31,253 nt of DNA from CAYWNK01 sp047639615 (GTDB lineage: Bacteria > Planctomycetota > UBA1135 > GCA-002686595). The number at the start of each line of letters is the position of its first letter. The first letter of the stretch is position 1. The stretch covers positions 1-31,253 of the forward strand of contig JBLIOL010000019.1 of NCBI GenBank assembly GCA_047639615.1, in the 5' to 3' direction. Shown piece by piece: positions 13,723 through 21,364 of the stretch. A program made the translations under genes and the position numbers. A model generated the notes under the pieces. It was given only the letters and a program-made list of their open reading frames with translations, was not told the origin of the DNA and ran no database searches.

Positions 13723-16049
13723 ATCGTGTGCCAGGCGCCTGTGGGCAAGGCGTGGGTCGTTTCCTTGCCGCCTGGCCAGCGCACTTCGATGGTCGCGTTC
13801 TTGGGCTCCCAGTCGCCGAGGCCGAAGTGTAGTTCCAGGGGCGGGCTGCCTAGGTAGCCGCTGCCAGCGCGTAGGCCGCGGCGCAGGAGCTTGCCGCTGC
13901 CGTCGGGCCGGCGCACGGTAATTTCGGCGCCGACGGCGTAGGGGTTCTTGCCGGGGGCGCGCAGGCGGATGCCGATCCACTTGCCGCCGCGGTCGGCGGC
14001 TGTGCCCACGAGCAACCGCGCGGGGCCGTTGTTGGCGGTGACGATGAGGTCGATGTCGCCGTCGCGGTCGAAGTCGCAGGGCACGGCGGCGCGTGAGGCG
14101 TGGGCGGGGACGAGGGCGGGCAGGGTGCTGGCTTCGACTTGACTGAAGCGGCCGCGGCCGTCGTTGAGGAAGAGTTGGTCCTGTTGGCCCACGCAGATGC
14201 CGGTGGTCTCGTAGTCGGGGCTGGTGTAGCCGTTGGCGATGAAGAGGTCCAGGTCGCCGTCGAGGTCCAGGTCGAAGAGCACCGGGCTCCAGGAGGTCTT
14301 GCCGATACCCGAGGGGCCCAGGCCGGCGACCAGGGTGCCGTCGTGGAAGCGAGCCCGGCGCGTGCGGCCGCTGCGGCGGGCGACGGCGTTGTTCAGGTAG
14401 AGCGCGTTGGTCTCCAGGTTCCAATTGGTGAGCAATAGGTCCTCGTCGCCGTCACGATCCAGGTCCGCCGCCGCCAAACCCATGCCGCCGCGCGGGTCGT
14501 CGAGGCCCACGGCGAAGGTGATGTCGGTGAACGTGCCACCATCGTTGCGATAGAGCACGTTGAAGGAGACATCGTTGGCCACATAGAGGTCCTGGTCGCC
14601 ATCGCGGTCGAAGTCCCACCACAGGCTCTGCATGGAGCGGCCCTCGACGTTGGCCACGCCGAGCTCCGCGGCCACGTCCGTGAAGCGCACGCCGTCCGGT
14701 CCGGAGTCGTTGCGATAGAGCGCGTTGCGCTGACCGGGGAAGGCGAAAGGCAGCATCTCGATCGGATCGTCGCGCTGGTAGCTATCGAGCTCAGCCACGG
14801 GCGGCATCTTGGCGGTGTCGTAGTCTAGGTAGGCCGTGACGTAGAGATCGAGATCGCCGTCGCCGTCGTAGTCGGCGGCGCTAGCGCTCGCGCTCCACAC
14901 ATCGAAGTCGATGCCGGCGACGCTGCTCACATCGCTGAAGTGGCCCTCGCCGTCATTGATATAGAGCACGTCTGGTCCGTAGTTGGCCAGGTAGAGATCC
15001 AGGTCACCGTCGCCCTCCACGTCAAAGAAAAGTGCTCCCATGCCTGCGCCCGTGTGGCCGAGGATGGCCGTAGCAGTGGCGTCATGGAAGTTGCCCTCTG
15101 CATCGCCAAGGTAGAGGCGGTCGTGCAGGGCGGGGCCGTCCGCGCGGCCTGCGCCTTGGACTAGGTAGAGGTCCATGTGACCATCGCCGTTCACATCACC
15201 CCAGGCTGCGCCGGGACCCATCGTCGGGCGGATGTCCAGCTGTAGGTCGGGGCCTTCCATGTGCATGAAGGGCGCGGGCAGGGGCTGCTCGATAAGTAGG
15301 CTACCGGCCTCACTCTGCGCTTCGGACACAGCCTCGCCGGGCACGGCATTCGTGTCGAATTCCACGAGCAGGGTCCAGGTCTCGCCCACGGCGAGGTCGT
15401 CGGGCGCGGTCAGGCTGGCGAGGAGTTGACGCGCTCCTAAGGAGTGATCTTGCGGGCCTAGGACGATGGGCGTGCCGCTGACCGCGCTGGGCGCAGTGGC
15501 GGTGTAGTAGAGCTGGTCGTAGGCGGCGTTGCCGCCGGGCAAGGCGGCATCTGCGGCGTCGACGAGCGCTAAGCCATGGGTGGCGGGGAGGAGCACTCGG
15601 GATTGGGCTCCCTCGGGCGCGGTTAAGCTGGCTCCAGCCAGGCTGGTGGCCCAGCCATCGTGGCGTAGTAGCAGCGCCGCATCGACGCCCTGGGCCGCCC
15701 TGGGGGGTAATGGAGCGCCCGCGAGCACCCAACCGTCGGCAGTATCGAGCACGCGCTGATCCGTGCGATGGCGCAGACTTCGCAGGCTGATGGTCTGCCG
15801 GGGGGCATTCGCAGGTGCGGGCAGCCAGAGGGTGATCACTCCGTCCTCCGCAAGCGCACGCGGCTCCTGTTTGGAGCGCGAGACCAGGGGCAGGGCTACG
15901 CGGTTGTGTCCTAGGCGCAGTGGCGCGATCTGCTCCGGTTCATACAGGCCGCTCATCAACCCGGTGTAAGGGGAGGGGCCGGTGTAAGGGGAGGGGGCCG
16001 AGTCTTGCGCAGTGGCCGTAAGAGGAAGCAGCAGTGCGAGAGCGATCAT
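13713..16049 (-). CDS. secreted VCBS/FG-GAP repeat protein with ASPIC/UnbV domain
   Basis: A 778-residue protein with an N-terminal signal (MIALALLLPLTATAQ). About residues 30-255 are a beta-rich N-terminal region. From 255 to 650 come at least seven FG-GAP/VCBS units with calcium-loop cores such as DVNGDGHMDLY, DVEGDGDLDLY, DYDGDGDLDLY, DFDRDGDQDLY, DLDRDGDEDLL, DLDLDGDLDLF and DFDRDGDIDLI, which form a beta-propeller. The C-terminus is an ASPIC/UnbV domain (GKWIGIRLRAPGKNPYAVGAEITVR ... GLGDW ... IEVRWPGGK, shown in parts). This layout is the CRTAC1-like family, abundant in Planctomycetota and marine Bacteroidota and thought to act in surface adhesion or polymer binding; the molecular role is unknown. 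The N-terminus has a perfect 18-base tandem at 15961-15996 giving SPYTGPSPYTG. The start is the ATG at 16049. Confidence 0.88.
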   Translation of the reverse strand: MIALALLLPLTATAQDSAPSPYTGPSPYTGLMSGLYEPEQIAPLRLGHNRVALPLVSRSKQEPRALAEDGVITLWLPAPANAPRQTISLRSLRHRTDQRVLDTADGWVLAGAPLPPRAAQGVDAALLLRHDGWATSLAGASLTAPEGAQSRVLLPATHGLALVDAADAALPGGNAAYDQLYYTATAPSAVSGTPIVLGPQDHSLGARQLLASLTAPDDLAVGETWTLLVEFDTNAVPGEAVSEAQSEAGSLLIEQPLPAPFMHMEGPDLQLDIRPTMGPGAAWGDVNGDGHMDLYLVQGAGRADGPALHDRLYLGDAEGNFHDATATAILGHTGAGMGALFFDVEGDGDLDLYLANYGPDVLYINDGEGHFSDVSSVAGIDFDVWSASASAADYDGDGDLDLYVTAYLDYDTAKMPPVAELDSYQRDDPIEMLPFAFPGQRNALYRNDSGPDGVRFTDVAAELGVANVEGRSMQSLWWDFDRDGDQDLYVANDVSFNVLYRNDGGTFTDITFAVGLDDPRGGMGLAAADLDRDGDEDLLLTNWNLETNALYLNNAVARRSGRTRRARFHDGTLVAGLGPSGIGKTSWSPVLFDLDLDGDLDLFIANGYTSPDYETTGICVGQQDQLFLNDGRGRFSQVEASTLPALVPAHASRAAVPCDFDRDGDIDLIVTANNGPARLLVGTAADRGGKWIGIRLRAPGKNPYAVGAEITVRRPDGSGKLLRRGLRAGSGYLGSPPLELHFGLGDWEPKNATIEVRWPGGKETTHALPTGAWHTIEL
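15961..15996 (-). repeat. 18-bp perfect direct duplication inside the VCBS/ASPIC gene
   Basis: CCGGTGTAAGGGGAGGGG occurs at 15961-15978 and again at 15979-15996 without mismatch. It duplicates the hexapeptide around SPYTGP just after the predicted signal cleavage site, keeping frame. It looks like a recent slippage event. Confidence 0.85.
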
Positions 16050-16102
16050 GAATGCAGCCTACGGAGTTGAGCTAGGTGCGTGAGTACTTGCTTCCTATGA
16101 AG

Positions 16103-16138
16103 GCACGCCCAGTTCGGACAGAGCCGAACTGGGCGTGC
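16103..16138 (-). terminator. strong hairpin downstream of the 83-residue gene
   Basis: Arms 16103-16117 and 16124-16138 (GCACGCCCAGTTCGG and its complement) pair perfectly over 15 bases with a 6-base loop ACAGAG. The hairpin starts 35 bases past the stop of the small gene (16174) on the minus strand and lies upstream of the VCBS/ASPIC start, so it probably separates the two transcripts. The expected T run is missing on both strands. Confidence 0.65.
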
Positions 16139-16173
16139 TAGTGGACCGGCAGGTCCGTTGGTCAGACTCTCCC

Positions 16174-16425
16174 TTAGGAGAACTTCAGATCGCGGATGCT
16201 ATCGAGAGCGAAGTCCGTACTGGTCTCGGTCTCCACGTCGATGATGCGGCCGGTGCCCTTGAAGGGATTGAAAATCAGCGCTCCCGTGACGGCGGTTCCG
16301 TTCTTGAAGTGCATCGTCACCTTATCCGCTGTGCGAGCAGAGGTCAGGGCGTCGTAGATCTTCTCGGGAACAAGCTGTCGAGGCTGTCGGCGGCCGGTCG
16401 TCGCGGGAGTTTTGGTGAGGCTCAT
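16174..16425 (-). CDS. small 83-residue protein of unknown function, possible SH3/Sm-like barrel
   Basis: The ATG at 16425 gives an 83-residue protein with a polar, basic N-terminal 35 residues (MSLTKTPATTGRRQPRQLVPEKIYDALTS) and a compact beta-rich C-terminal part, DKVTMHFKNGTAVTGALIFNPF followed by KGTGRIIDVETETSTDFALDSIRDLKFS (approximate strands). A strand-NGT-strand pattern followed by acidic strands and a closing hydrophobic strand is reminiscent of Sm/SH3-like small barrels, but I cannot name a family. It lies 45 bases downstream of the Nudix gene on the same strand and is followed by a strong hairpin, so it may be the last gene of that transcript. Coding bias supports reality. Confidence 0.6.
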   Translation of the reverse strand: MSLTKTPATTGRRQPRQLVPEKIYDALTSARTADKVTMHFKNGTAVTGALIFNPFKGTGRIIDVETETSTDFALDSIRDLKFS

Positions 16426-16470
16426 AGTTGTAGAAGGATTGGTGCATCCGTTCGCAAGGCGATCGGCGCC

Positions 16471-17244
16471 TTAGGAGCGTACTACGGATGATGGGTTGGG
16501 GTAAGCGGAAGAACCAGTGGCCAGGACATCCCCGAGGTGCGGGATGATCAGGCTCGACCAGGTCTCAAAGTTCGCGCCAGAGCTGAGCTCTTCCTGGAGC
16601 TCGGCCAAGGGCACAAAAAGGCCTTCCAGTTGCTCGGTTTCGCGGACGCGTACAGCGCCTTCGACTTCGAGAATCTGTACCAGGCCTACGTGAACGGCAC
16701 CGACCGGATTGGTGTCGTCGTTGATCAATCCCAAGGAGTGCAGGCGCCAGGCCCCCTCCACTTCGAGTTCCTCTTCGAGGACCTCGCGACGCGTAGCGCC
16801 AGGAATCGGATCGCGAAGACTCCGGGGAGCGGGACCGTCCGCTGGAGTGTGGGGGGTAAGGACTTCGAGAGATGGCTGTCCTTGCGCCCCGGGTAGATCC
16901 ACGGGTTCGATGTGACCACCGACCCCAATGGAAAGTTTGTCGTGCAGGCGGGCTTCGCCCCCGGCACGCGTGCGTCGCAGTCGAAACACCTCGGGCAGGC
17001 CTACGTCCGTGCGGCGCATGACCAAGGTGTACGGAATCACCTGTTTGAAGGCAGGTGTGCGTTCGGCGAACTCGCGTTCCACGAAGAAGCCGGCGCGTTC
17101 CAGTGTGTTCCTAAAATCCGCTTCGCTGCGTGCACCTTCTGCGGGGGAGTCCCCCGTAGGAAGTGATTCGTTGAATAGCTCCAACCCGTGAGGTGTGCAC
17201 TCGGGAAAGATCTCTTCACGCGCAACGACAAAAACGAATTCCAT
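16471..17244 (-). CDS. Nudix-type predicted phosphoesterase (MutT-like)
   Basis: A 257-residue soluble protein. I place the start at the ATG at 17244 (MEFVFVVAREEIFPE); the frame runs back to 17316 without conserved character. The pattern KLSIGVGGHIEPVD (about 103-116) and ATRREVLEEELEV (150-162) form the Nudix hydrolase signature G-x5-E...REUxEE, with about 35 residues inserted between its two halves. It is followed by GLINDDTNPVGAVHVGLVQILEVEG. This layout matches the group of MutT-related predicted phosphoesterases that begin with an [ED]xVFVV-like strand. They hydrolyse nucleoside-diphosphate-linked substrates, but the substrate is not defined here. The neighbouring upstream gene on the same strand is rnpB, 250 bases away. 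Alternatively the insert has impaired the fold, but REVLEEEL is intact, so catalysis seems likely. Confidence 0.77.
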   Translation of the reverse strand: MEFVFVVAREEIFPECTPHGLELFNESLPTGDSPAEGARSEADFRNTLERAGFFVEREFAERTPAFKQVIPYTLVMRRTDVGLPEVFRLRRTRAGGEARLHDKLSIGVGGHIEPVDLPGAQGQPSLEVLTPHTPADGPAPRSLRDPIPGATRREVLEEELEVEGAWRLHSLGLINDDTNPVGAVHVGLVQILEVEGAVRVRETEQLEGLFVPLAELQEELSSGANFETWSSLIIPHLGDVLATGSSAYPNPSSVVRS

Positions 17245-17495
17245 GGATGTTGTGGCTGTTTGTGGCCTTGGGAATCCCGCTCGGATTCGCGCGTTCCCCC
17301 CAGTGCCCCCTTGCATCTAGGACCGTAGGCGAGGTTCCAGATTCTGTCAACAGGGTGGGTAGGTACGCTTTGGTTACCCCTACATCTTGTGTGGCGACCT
17401 GCGGCATGAATCAGGTCGGTACATGCACCAAAACGAGTCGGGCCCACTCGCTTGGTTTCAACAATGATGAAATTTGTGCTTGCGGGGGGTGGACG

Positions 17496-17899
17496 GAGAG
17501 GCCCGCATAAGCCGGATTCTGTTCTGCTGTCCGAGGACAACAGGACGGTCATTTCTCTGGGATCGGGATCGCTCCCGAACTCGAACGACCTACCCGAGGA
17601 GCATCGATGCGGGTGGTCATCATGAGCCCCTCCTATTTGGTCTTTCTCCAGGTGGGGTTTACCCTGCCAGCCCTGTCACCAGGACTGCGGTGCGCTCTTA
17701 CCGCACCGTTTCACCCTTGCCGCCCGCTCAGCCGAGGCTGAATGGGGTAGGCGGTCTATTCTCTGTGGCACTTTCCCTAGTCTCACGACCGGTTGCTGTT
17801 AGCAACCACCATTCCCGTGGAGCCCGGACTTTCCTCCCCGCGGCGACCGGTGTGGAGCAAGCTCCACTCGGACCCGCGGAGCGACCGTCTGGGCCTCTC
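17496..17899 (-). ncRNA. rnpB: RNase P RNA (class A)
   Basis: This is the catalytic RNA of ribonuclease P, which trims 5' leaders from pre-tRNAs. On the minus strand the 5' region has the universal GAGGAAAGTCCGGGCTCC (about 17825-17842), with the CAGACGGTCGC motif before it. The central part carries TGCCACAGAGAATAGACCGCC, here only described as the ACAGA-type core. The 3' end has ACAGAATCCGGCTTAT, which closes the structure. Helix P1 is visible: GAGAGGCCC at 17891-17899 (5' strand) is complementary to 17496-17504. The total of about 404 bases is normal for type A. Exact ends may extend a few bases beyond P1. Three open frames that cross it are not genes. No clear promoter or T-rich terminator could be assigned. 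Confidence 0.95.
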
Positions 17900-17995
17900 G
17901 CGTCCGCCGGAATGGTAGCACCAAGCAGACGCAAGGTGTGGGACTGATCAGGCTCCAACCTAGGCCCTGAAGAGGTACCATGGGCCCACCAAGCC

Positions 17996-19996
17996 ATGCT
18001 CATACGCCTGCTACTGATCTGTTTCTTGCTACCCCTCGGGGCTTCCACGGCCCGTAGCCACGATGCTCCGAAGGTGCTCTCCGCCCAGGATGACGGCCTA
18101 GAGGAAGCCTCCAAGGTCTTCCGGCGCCAAATGAAGCGTAGGGGCCTGGAGATCCACCAGGAGGCCCTGGTGGGCTTCCTCGAGGTGGTGGGGGTCGAGG
18201 GTATTCCGACCATCCTGCAGGAGTTCATCAAGGCCCGGCGCCTGCGTGTGGAGGCCACTCGCGAACTGCAAAGGCTGGATCTCAACCTGCGCGCTCGCAA
18301 GCGCGTGGTGGCGGACCTCGAACTGCGCTCCAAGCGCGATGAGAGCCTCGAGAAAATCGCGCGCCAGCACCGCAGCCGCCTCAAGTACGAGGAGATCGAC
18401 CTCAAGGTCCTGCGCAAGGACGACGTCGCCGCCACCGAGTGGGCGCTGAGCCTGGCTGCGGCTATCGAAACCCAGTTCGCAGCGCTGCACCCCAGCAAGC
18501 TCAAGCGCTACGAGAAGGAGCTGTGGAAGGACCTGGACAAGGCTCCTGACGTGAATATCCGCCTGGCGGCGGCCGAGCTGCTCGGCTTAGCCGGCAAGGC
18601 CGGCACCACCATCAAGTTGCAGAAGGCCGTAGCCACGGCTGAGTCCGTGCGCAGTAAGGCGCTCAAGAAGCTGCCTAAGGCGGAGAAGAAGGTGCGCGAG
18701 TTCGAGGTCCTGCTGCAGAGAGATTCAGCAGCCAATGGCGGGCGCGTGAACCGCTCCATGTCGGAGCAGTATGAGGGCATCCGCAGCGAGGCCGCGGCCC
18801 TGCGTCGCCAGGTGGACGGCGCAGGACGCCTGGCCGAGGCCTGCGCCGAGGCCGCCGTGAAGTCCCTCAACCGCGAGACTGGCGTACCCCGGAACAAGAC
18901 CCTAGCTGAGCTGGAGAAGGCCCTAGCGCGCAGTACGGGCGTCGTGCGCCGCCACACCCAGCGCATCCTGGCCGCAGCCGGTGGTGAGCCGATCCGCAAC
19001 AAGCTGCGGCTCTCCCTGCGCGTCGAAAAGGATCCGGCCGTAATGGCCAGCCTGATCGACGATTTGTGCGGCATGCAGGACATGAGCATGGAGCCGGTGC
19101 TGATCGAGGAGTACCTGCAGCACGAAAACTGGCACGTTGCAGCACGCGCCATCGCCGGCTTGACGGCCCTGCGCTCGAAGGATTCGATCGCGGTCATGAT
19201 TATCATGCTCGAAAGCGCAGAGGGCCGCACGATCACCGATCTGCGCCGCGCCCTGCGTTCCTTGACGGGCAAGCGCTTCCGCACCGCGGTGCTTTGGCAG
19301 CGTTGGTGGGATGACGAAGGCGGTGGGTTCGAGGTGCCGACGAAGGAAGTCACCTTGACGGCCGAGGAGGCCGAACGCGAGCAGATAGGCACCACGCGCT
19401 TCTTTGGTGTGGAGACCGACAGCACCTCGGTGGTGTTTGTGCTGGACCTCTCCGGTTCCATGAACTTCTCCATGGTGGCGCGCTCCGGCTTGAGTGACGC
19501 TTCGCCCGACATGCCGCGCCGCGGGGAACTATCCCGGCTGCAGGTGGCCAAGACCGAGCTCAAGAAGGCCGTGGCCGGCTTGTCCGATGGAACGCGCTTC
19601 AACCTTGTGCTCTATGCCAGCAGCGCTTGGACCTGGAAGAAGGGCCTGGTCGAAATGGACCCGGATAGCCGCGACGATGCGCTGGAGTTCATCGACGGCC
19701 TGAAGGCGGTCGGCGGCACAAACATCTACGGCGCCATGATGGAGGCCTTGGCCTTGGCTGGCGCTGATGCCAGCGGCGAGTGGTCCGAACCGGAGGTGGA
19801 TACCATCTACTTGCTCTCGGACGGCATTCCCTCCATGGGCGTGACCACCGACTCGGACATCATCCTCAGCACGGTGGCCGAGAATAACAAGGGCGCCGGC
19901 ATCGTGATCCACACCATTGGCCTCTCCGGCGCGCAAGATGCCTACCTGCTGCGTAATTTGGCGGAAGCCAACGGCGGCATCTATACCGCCCGATAG
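17996..19996 (+). CDS. secreted protein with coiled-coil/HEAT-like region and C-terminal VWA domain
   Basis: A 666-residue protein starting at ATG 17996 with a signal peptide (MLIRLLLICFLLPLGASTARS). Residues about 75-130 are a charged helical, coiled-coil-like stretch (RLRVEATRELQRLDLNLRARK). About 195-420 contain helical HEAT-like units (VNIRLAAAELLGLAG, VMASLIDDLCGM, WHVAARAIAGLTAL). The C-terminus (478-666) is a von Willebrand factor A domain with a complete MIDAS: D484-x-S486-x-S488 in VFVLDLSGSMN, T575 in GGTNIYGAM, and D609 in LLSDGIPSMG. It should bind Mg2+ and a partner ligand. Such proteins are plentiful in Planctomycetota, with roles in surface or periplasmic assembly still unclear. 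It is followed after 23 bases by an alpha/beta-hydrolase gene. Confidence 0.83.
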   Translation: MLIRLLLICFLLPLGASTARSHDAPKVLSAQDDGLEEASKVFRRQMKRRGLEIHQEALVGFLEVVGVEGIPTILQEFIKARRLRVEATRELQRLDLNLRARKRVVADLELRSKRDESLEKIARQHRSRLKYEEIDLKVLRKDDVAATEWALSLAAAIETQFAALHPSKLKRYEKELWKDLDKAPDVNIRLAAAELLGLAGKAGTTIKLQKAVATAESVRSKALKKLPKAEKKVREFEVLLQRDSAANGGRVNRSMSEQYEGIRSEAAALRRQVDGAGRLAEACAEAAVKSLNRETGVPRNKTLAELEKALARSTGVVRRHTQRILAAAGGEPIRNKLRLSLRVEKDPAVMASLIDDLCGMQDMSMEPVLIEEYLQHENWHVAARAIAGLTALRSKDSIAVMIIMLESAEGRTITDLRRALRSLTGKRFRTAVLWQRWWDDEGGGFEVPTKEVTLTAEEAEREQIGTTRFFGVETDSTSVVFVLDLSGSMNFSMVARSGLSDASPDMPRRGELSRLQVAKTELKKAVAGLSDGTRFNLVLYASSAWTWKKGLVEMDPDSRDDALEFIDGLKAVGGTNIYGAMMEALALAGADASGEWSEPEVDTIYLLSDGIPSMGVTTDSDIILSTVAENNKGAGIVIHTIGLSGAQDAYLLRNLAEANGGIYTAR

Positions 19997-20019
19997 TCAG
20001 CGTTTATCCTCCTGCTCCC

Positions 20020-20910
20020 ATGGACGACGACTTCTTCCTCACCAACCTGGAGCTTCGCGAGAGCGACGCTAGCGGCGGGCAGGCTTCTGGCCTCTCCCAC
20101 GCTTCCATGAAAGGCATGTTGCTGCTCTCGGTACTCGAGCTTGCAGCTCGCGGGGTACCGCGCGGTGCTTTGACCGTGTTGCACGATGCGGGGGACTGGG
20201 GCGACCGCTACCGCGAGTTCGCCATGAGAATGGCGCACGAAGGCTGGGCCATCGCTCTGCCGGACCTGCGCGGTCACGGCCGTACGGAAGGCACGCGCGG
20301 ACACTCGGCCGGCCTGCAGGAGGTCTGCCGTGACGTGCAGGAGATCCAGGATCACCTGGCCTACCGCATGCCTGACAGCCCCAAGGTGCTGGTGGGGCAG
20401 GGACTCGGCGCGCTGTACGCGGCGACCTTCGCCCTGGAGCGTCCGGGCATGGTTAGCGCGTTGGTGCTCTTGGGCCCGGATGCGGCGCCGAAGTTTGAGT
20501 TGCCTGCGGTGCCGGCCGGATGGAAGAAGCTCATCGGCAAGAAGGCCATGCCGGAGGACGCTAGCCAGATCGGTTGGCGCGGCGACCAATTGGTCGCCTC
20601 GGCGGAGGCTGCAAGCACCTGGACTCAGGGGGAGTTCGCCCACGGGCTGATCACCCGGCGCGCCATCGAAGGAGCCCAGCGCGCGGCCCAGGAATACCTG
20701 CCGCGCATCGGCGCCGCCGGCGTGCCCGTTCTGGTGTTGCACGGAGCCGAAGATGGCATCGCTGCATCCGAAGGCAGTCGGGCCCTGGCGGGCGACAACG
20801 TCACCGTGGAACTCCTCGCGGGTCAGCGCCATCACCCGCTGCAGGACTCGTCTGCGGAGAGCACTACCAAGCGCATCGCTAGCTGGCTGGACGAAGTCCT
20901 GCCGCGCTAG
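20020..20910 (+). CDS. alpha/beta-hydrolase fold protein without the nucleophile serine
   Basis: A 296-residue cytosolic protein (no signal) resembling the monoglyceride lipase/lysophospholipase branch. It has the N-terminal strand and oxyanion region GALTVLHDAGDW, the HGRTEGTRG segment that precedes the helix before the elbow, and DVQEIQDHLAYRM. The nucleophile elbow reads VLVGQGLGALYAATFALERP, so G-x-S-x-G has become G126-Q-G128-L-G130. The acid D245 (VLVLHGAEDGI) and base H271 (AGQRHHPLQ) are kept. It is therefore expected to lack esterase activity unless another residue serves, such as S96 in GHSAG (94-98), which by position is not in the elbow. The gene lies 23 bases behind the VWA gene and is probably co-transcribed. 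Confidence 0.78.
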   Translation: MDDDFFLTNLELRESDASGGQASGLSHASMKGMLLLSVLELAARGVPRGALTVLHDAGDWGDRYREFAMRMAHEGWAIALPDLRGHGRTEGTRGHSAGLQEVCRDVQEIQDHLAYRMPDSPKVLVGQGLGALYAATFALERPGMVSALVLLGPDAAPKFELPAVPAGWKKLIGKKAMPEDASQIGWRGDQLVASAEAASTWTQGEFAHGLITRRAIEGAQRAAQEYLPRIGAAGVPVLVLHGAEDGIAASEGSRALAGDNVTVELLAGQRHHPLQDSSAESTTKRIASWLDEVLPR

Positions 20911-20917
20911 AGCACGG

Positions 20918-21364
20918 CTACTCCGCGGGTTCGCCCGCGCGCATCCAATCCTCGAGCAGTACGAGCGCGCTCCAGGAATCCTTGCGTGCCTTGCGAGCGG
21001 CGCCCGTATGGCCGGCTTCGATCAAGCGTGACTCAGCTTCCTTGGTGGTCAGGTGCTCGTCGCGATAGAGCATGGGCAGCTTGGGTAGGCGCTCGCTCAG
21101 CTTGGCCGCGAACTGGCGCACATCCTTGGCGCGCGCGCCTTCACTTCCGTCCGCGTGCAGAGGCAAGCCCAAGAGCAGTGCCGCAAGCGTGCGCTCCTCT
21201 GCGAGGGCCTGCACATGATCCAGCAATCCAGCACTCTGGCCCGCGCCGTGGTAGACGGGCAGGGGCTCGATACCAAGACGCAGAGCGTCGACCACGGCAA
21301 AGCCCGTGCGCAGGGTGCCGTGATCGATGGCGATCACACTGCCCGGGCCGAGGGTCGGACTCAC
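20918..21364 (-). CDS. ruvX: Holliday-junction resolvase-like RuvX/YqgF
   Basis: A 148-residue RNase H-fold protein of the YqgF family, implicated in pre-16S rRNA 5' processing and in resolving DNA junctions. Motifs are VIAIDHGTLRTGFAV (D14), LLLGLPLHADGSEG, and YRDEHLTTKEAESRL, where DERxTT of many members reads DEHLTT. The last is KARKDSWSALVLLEDWM with the final acidic residue. The frame is open far upstream, but the GTG at 21364 gives the standard length and overlaps the manC stop as GTGA, a translationally coupled arrangement. It is the last gene of a run alr, AsmA-like, manC, ruvX. Confidence 0.87.
   Translation of the reverse strand: MSPTLGPGSVIAIDHGTLRTGFAVVDALRLGIEPLPVYHGAGQSAGLLDHVQALAEERTLAALLLGLPLHADGSEGARAKDVRQFAAKLSERLPKLPMLYRDEHLTTKEAESRLIEAGHTGAARKARKDSWSALVLLEDWMRAGEPAE
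20934..20949 (+). terminator. short GC hairpin at the convergent ends of the alpha/beta-hydrolase gene and ruvX
   Basis: CGCGGG (20934-20939) and CCCGCG (20944-20949) flank a TTCG loop. It lies 24 bases beyond the alpha/beta-hydrolase stop and inside the last codons of ruvX on the other strand. There is no T run; the hairpin could just reflect GC-rich coding. Confidence 0.3.

Noticed and set aside
17193..17947. Open frames on both strands that cross the rnpB region (for example 17193-17510, 17474-17947 and 17728-18504).
   Set aside because: They overlie a structured RNA with all the conserved RNase P core motifs, and their peptides show no domain character.
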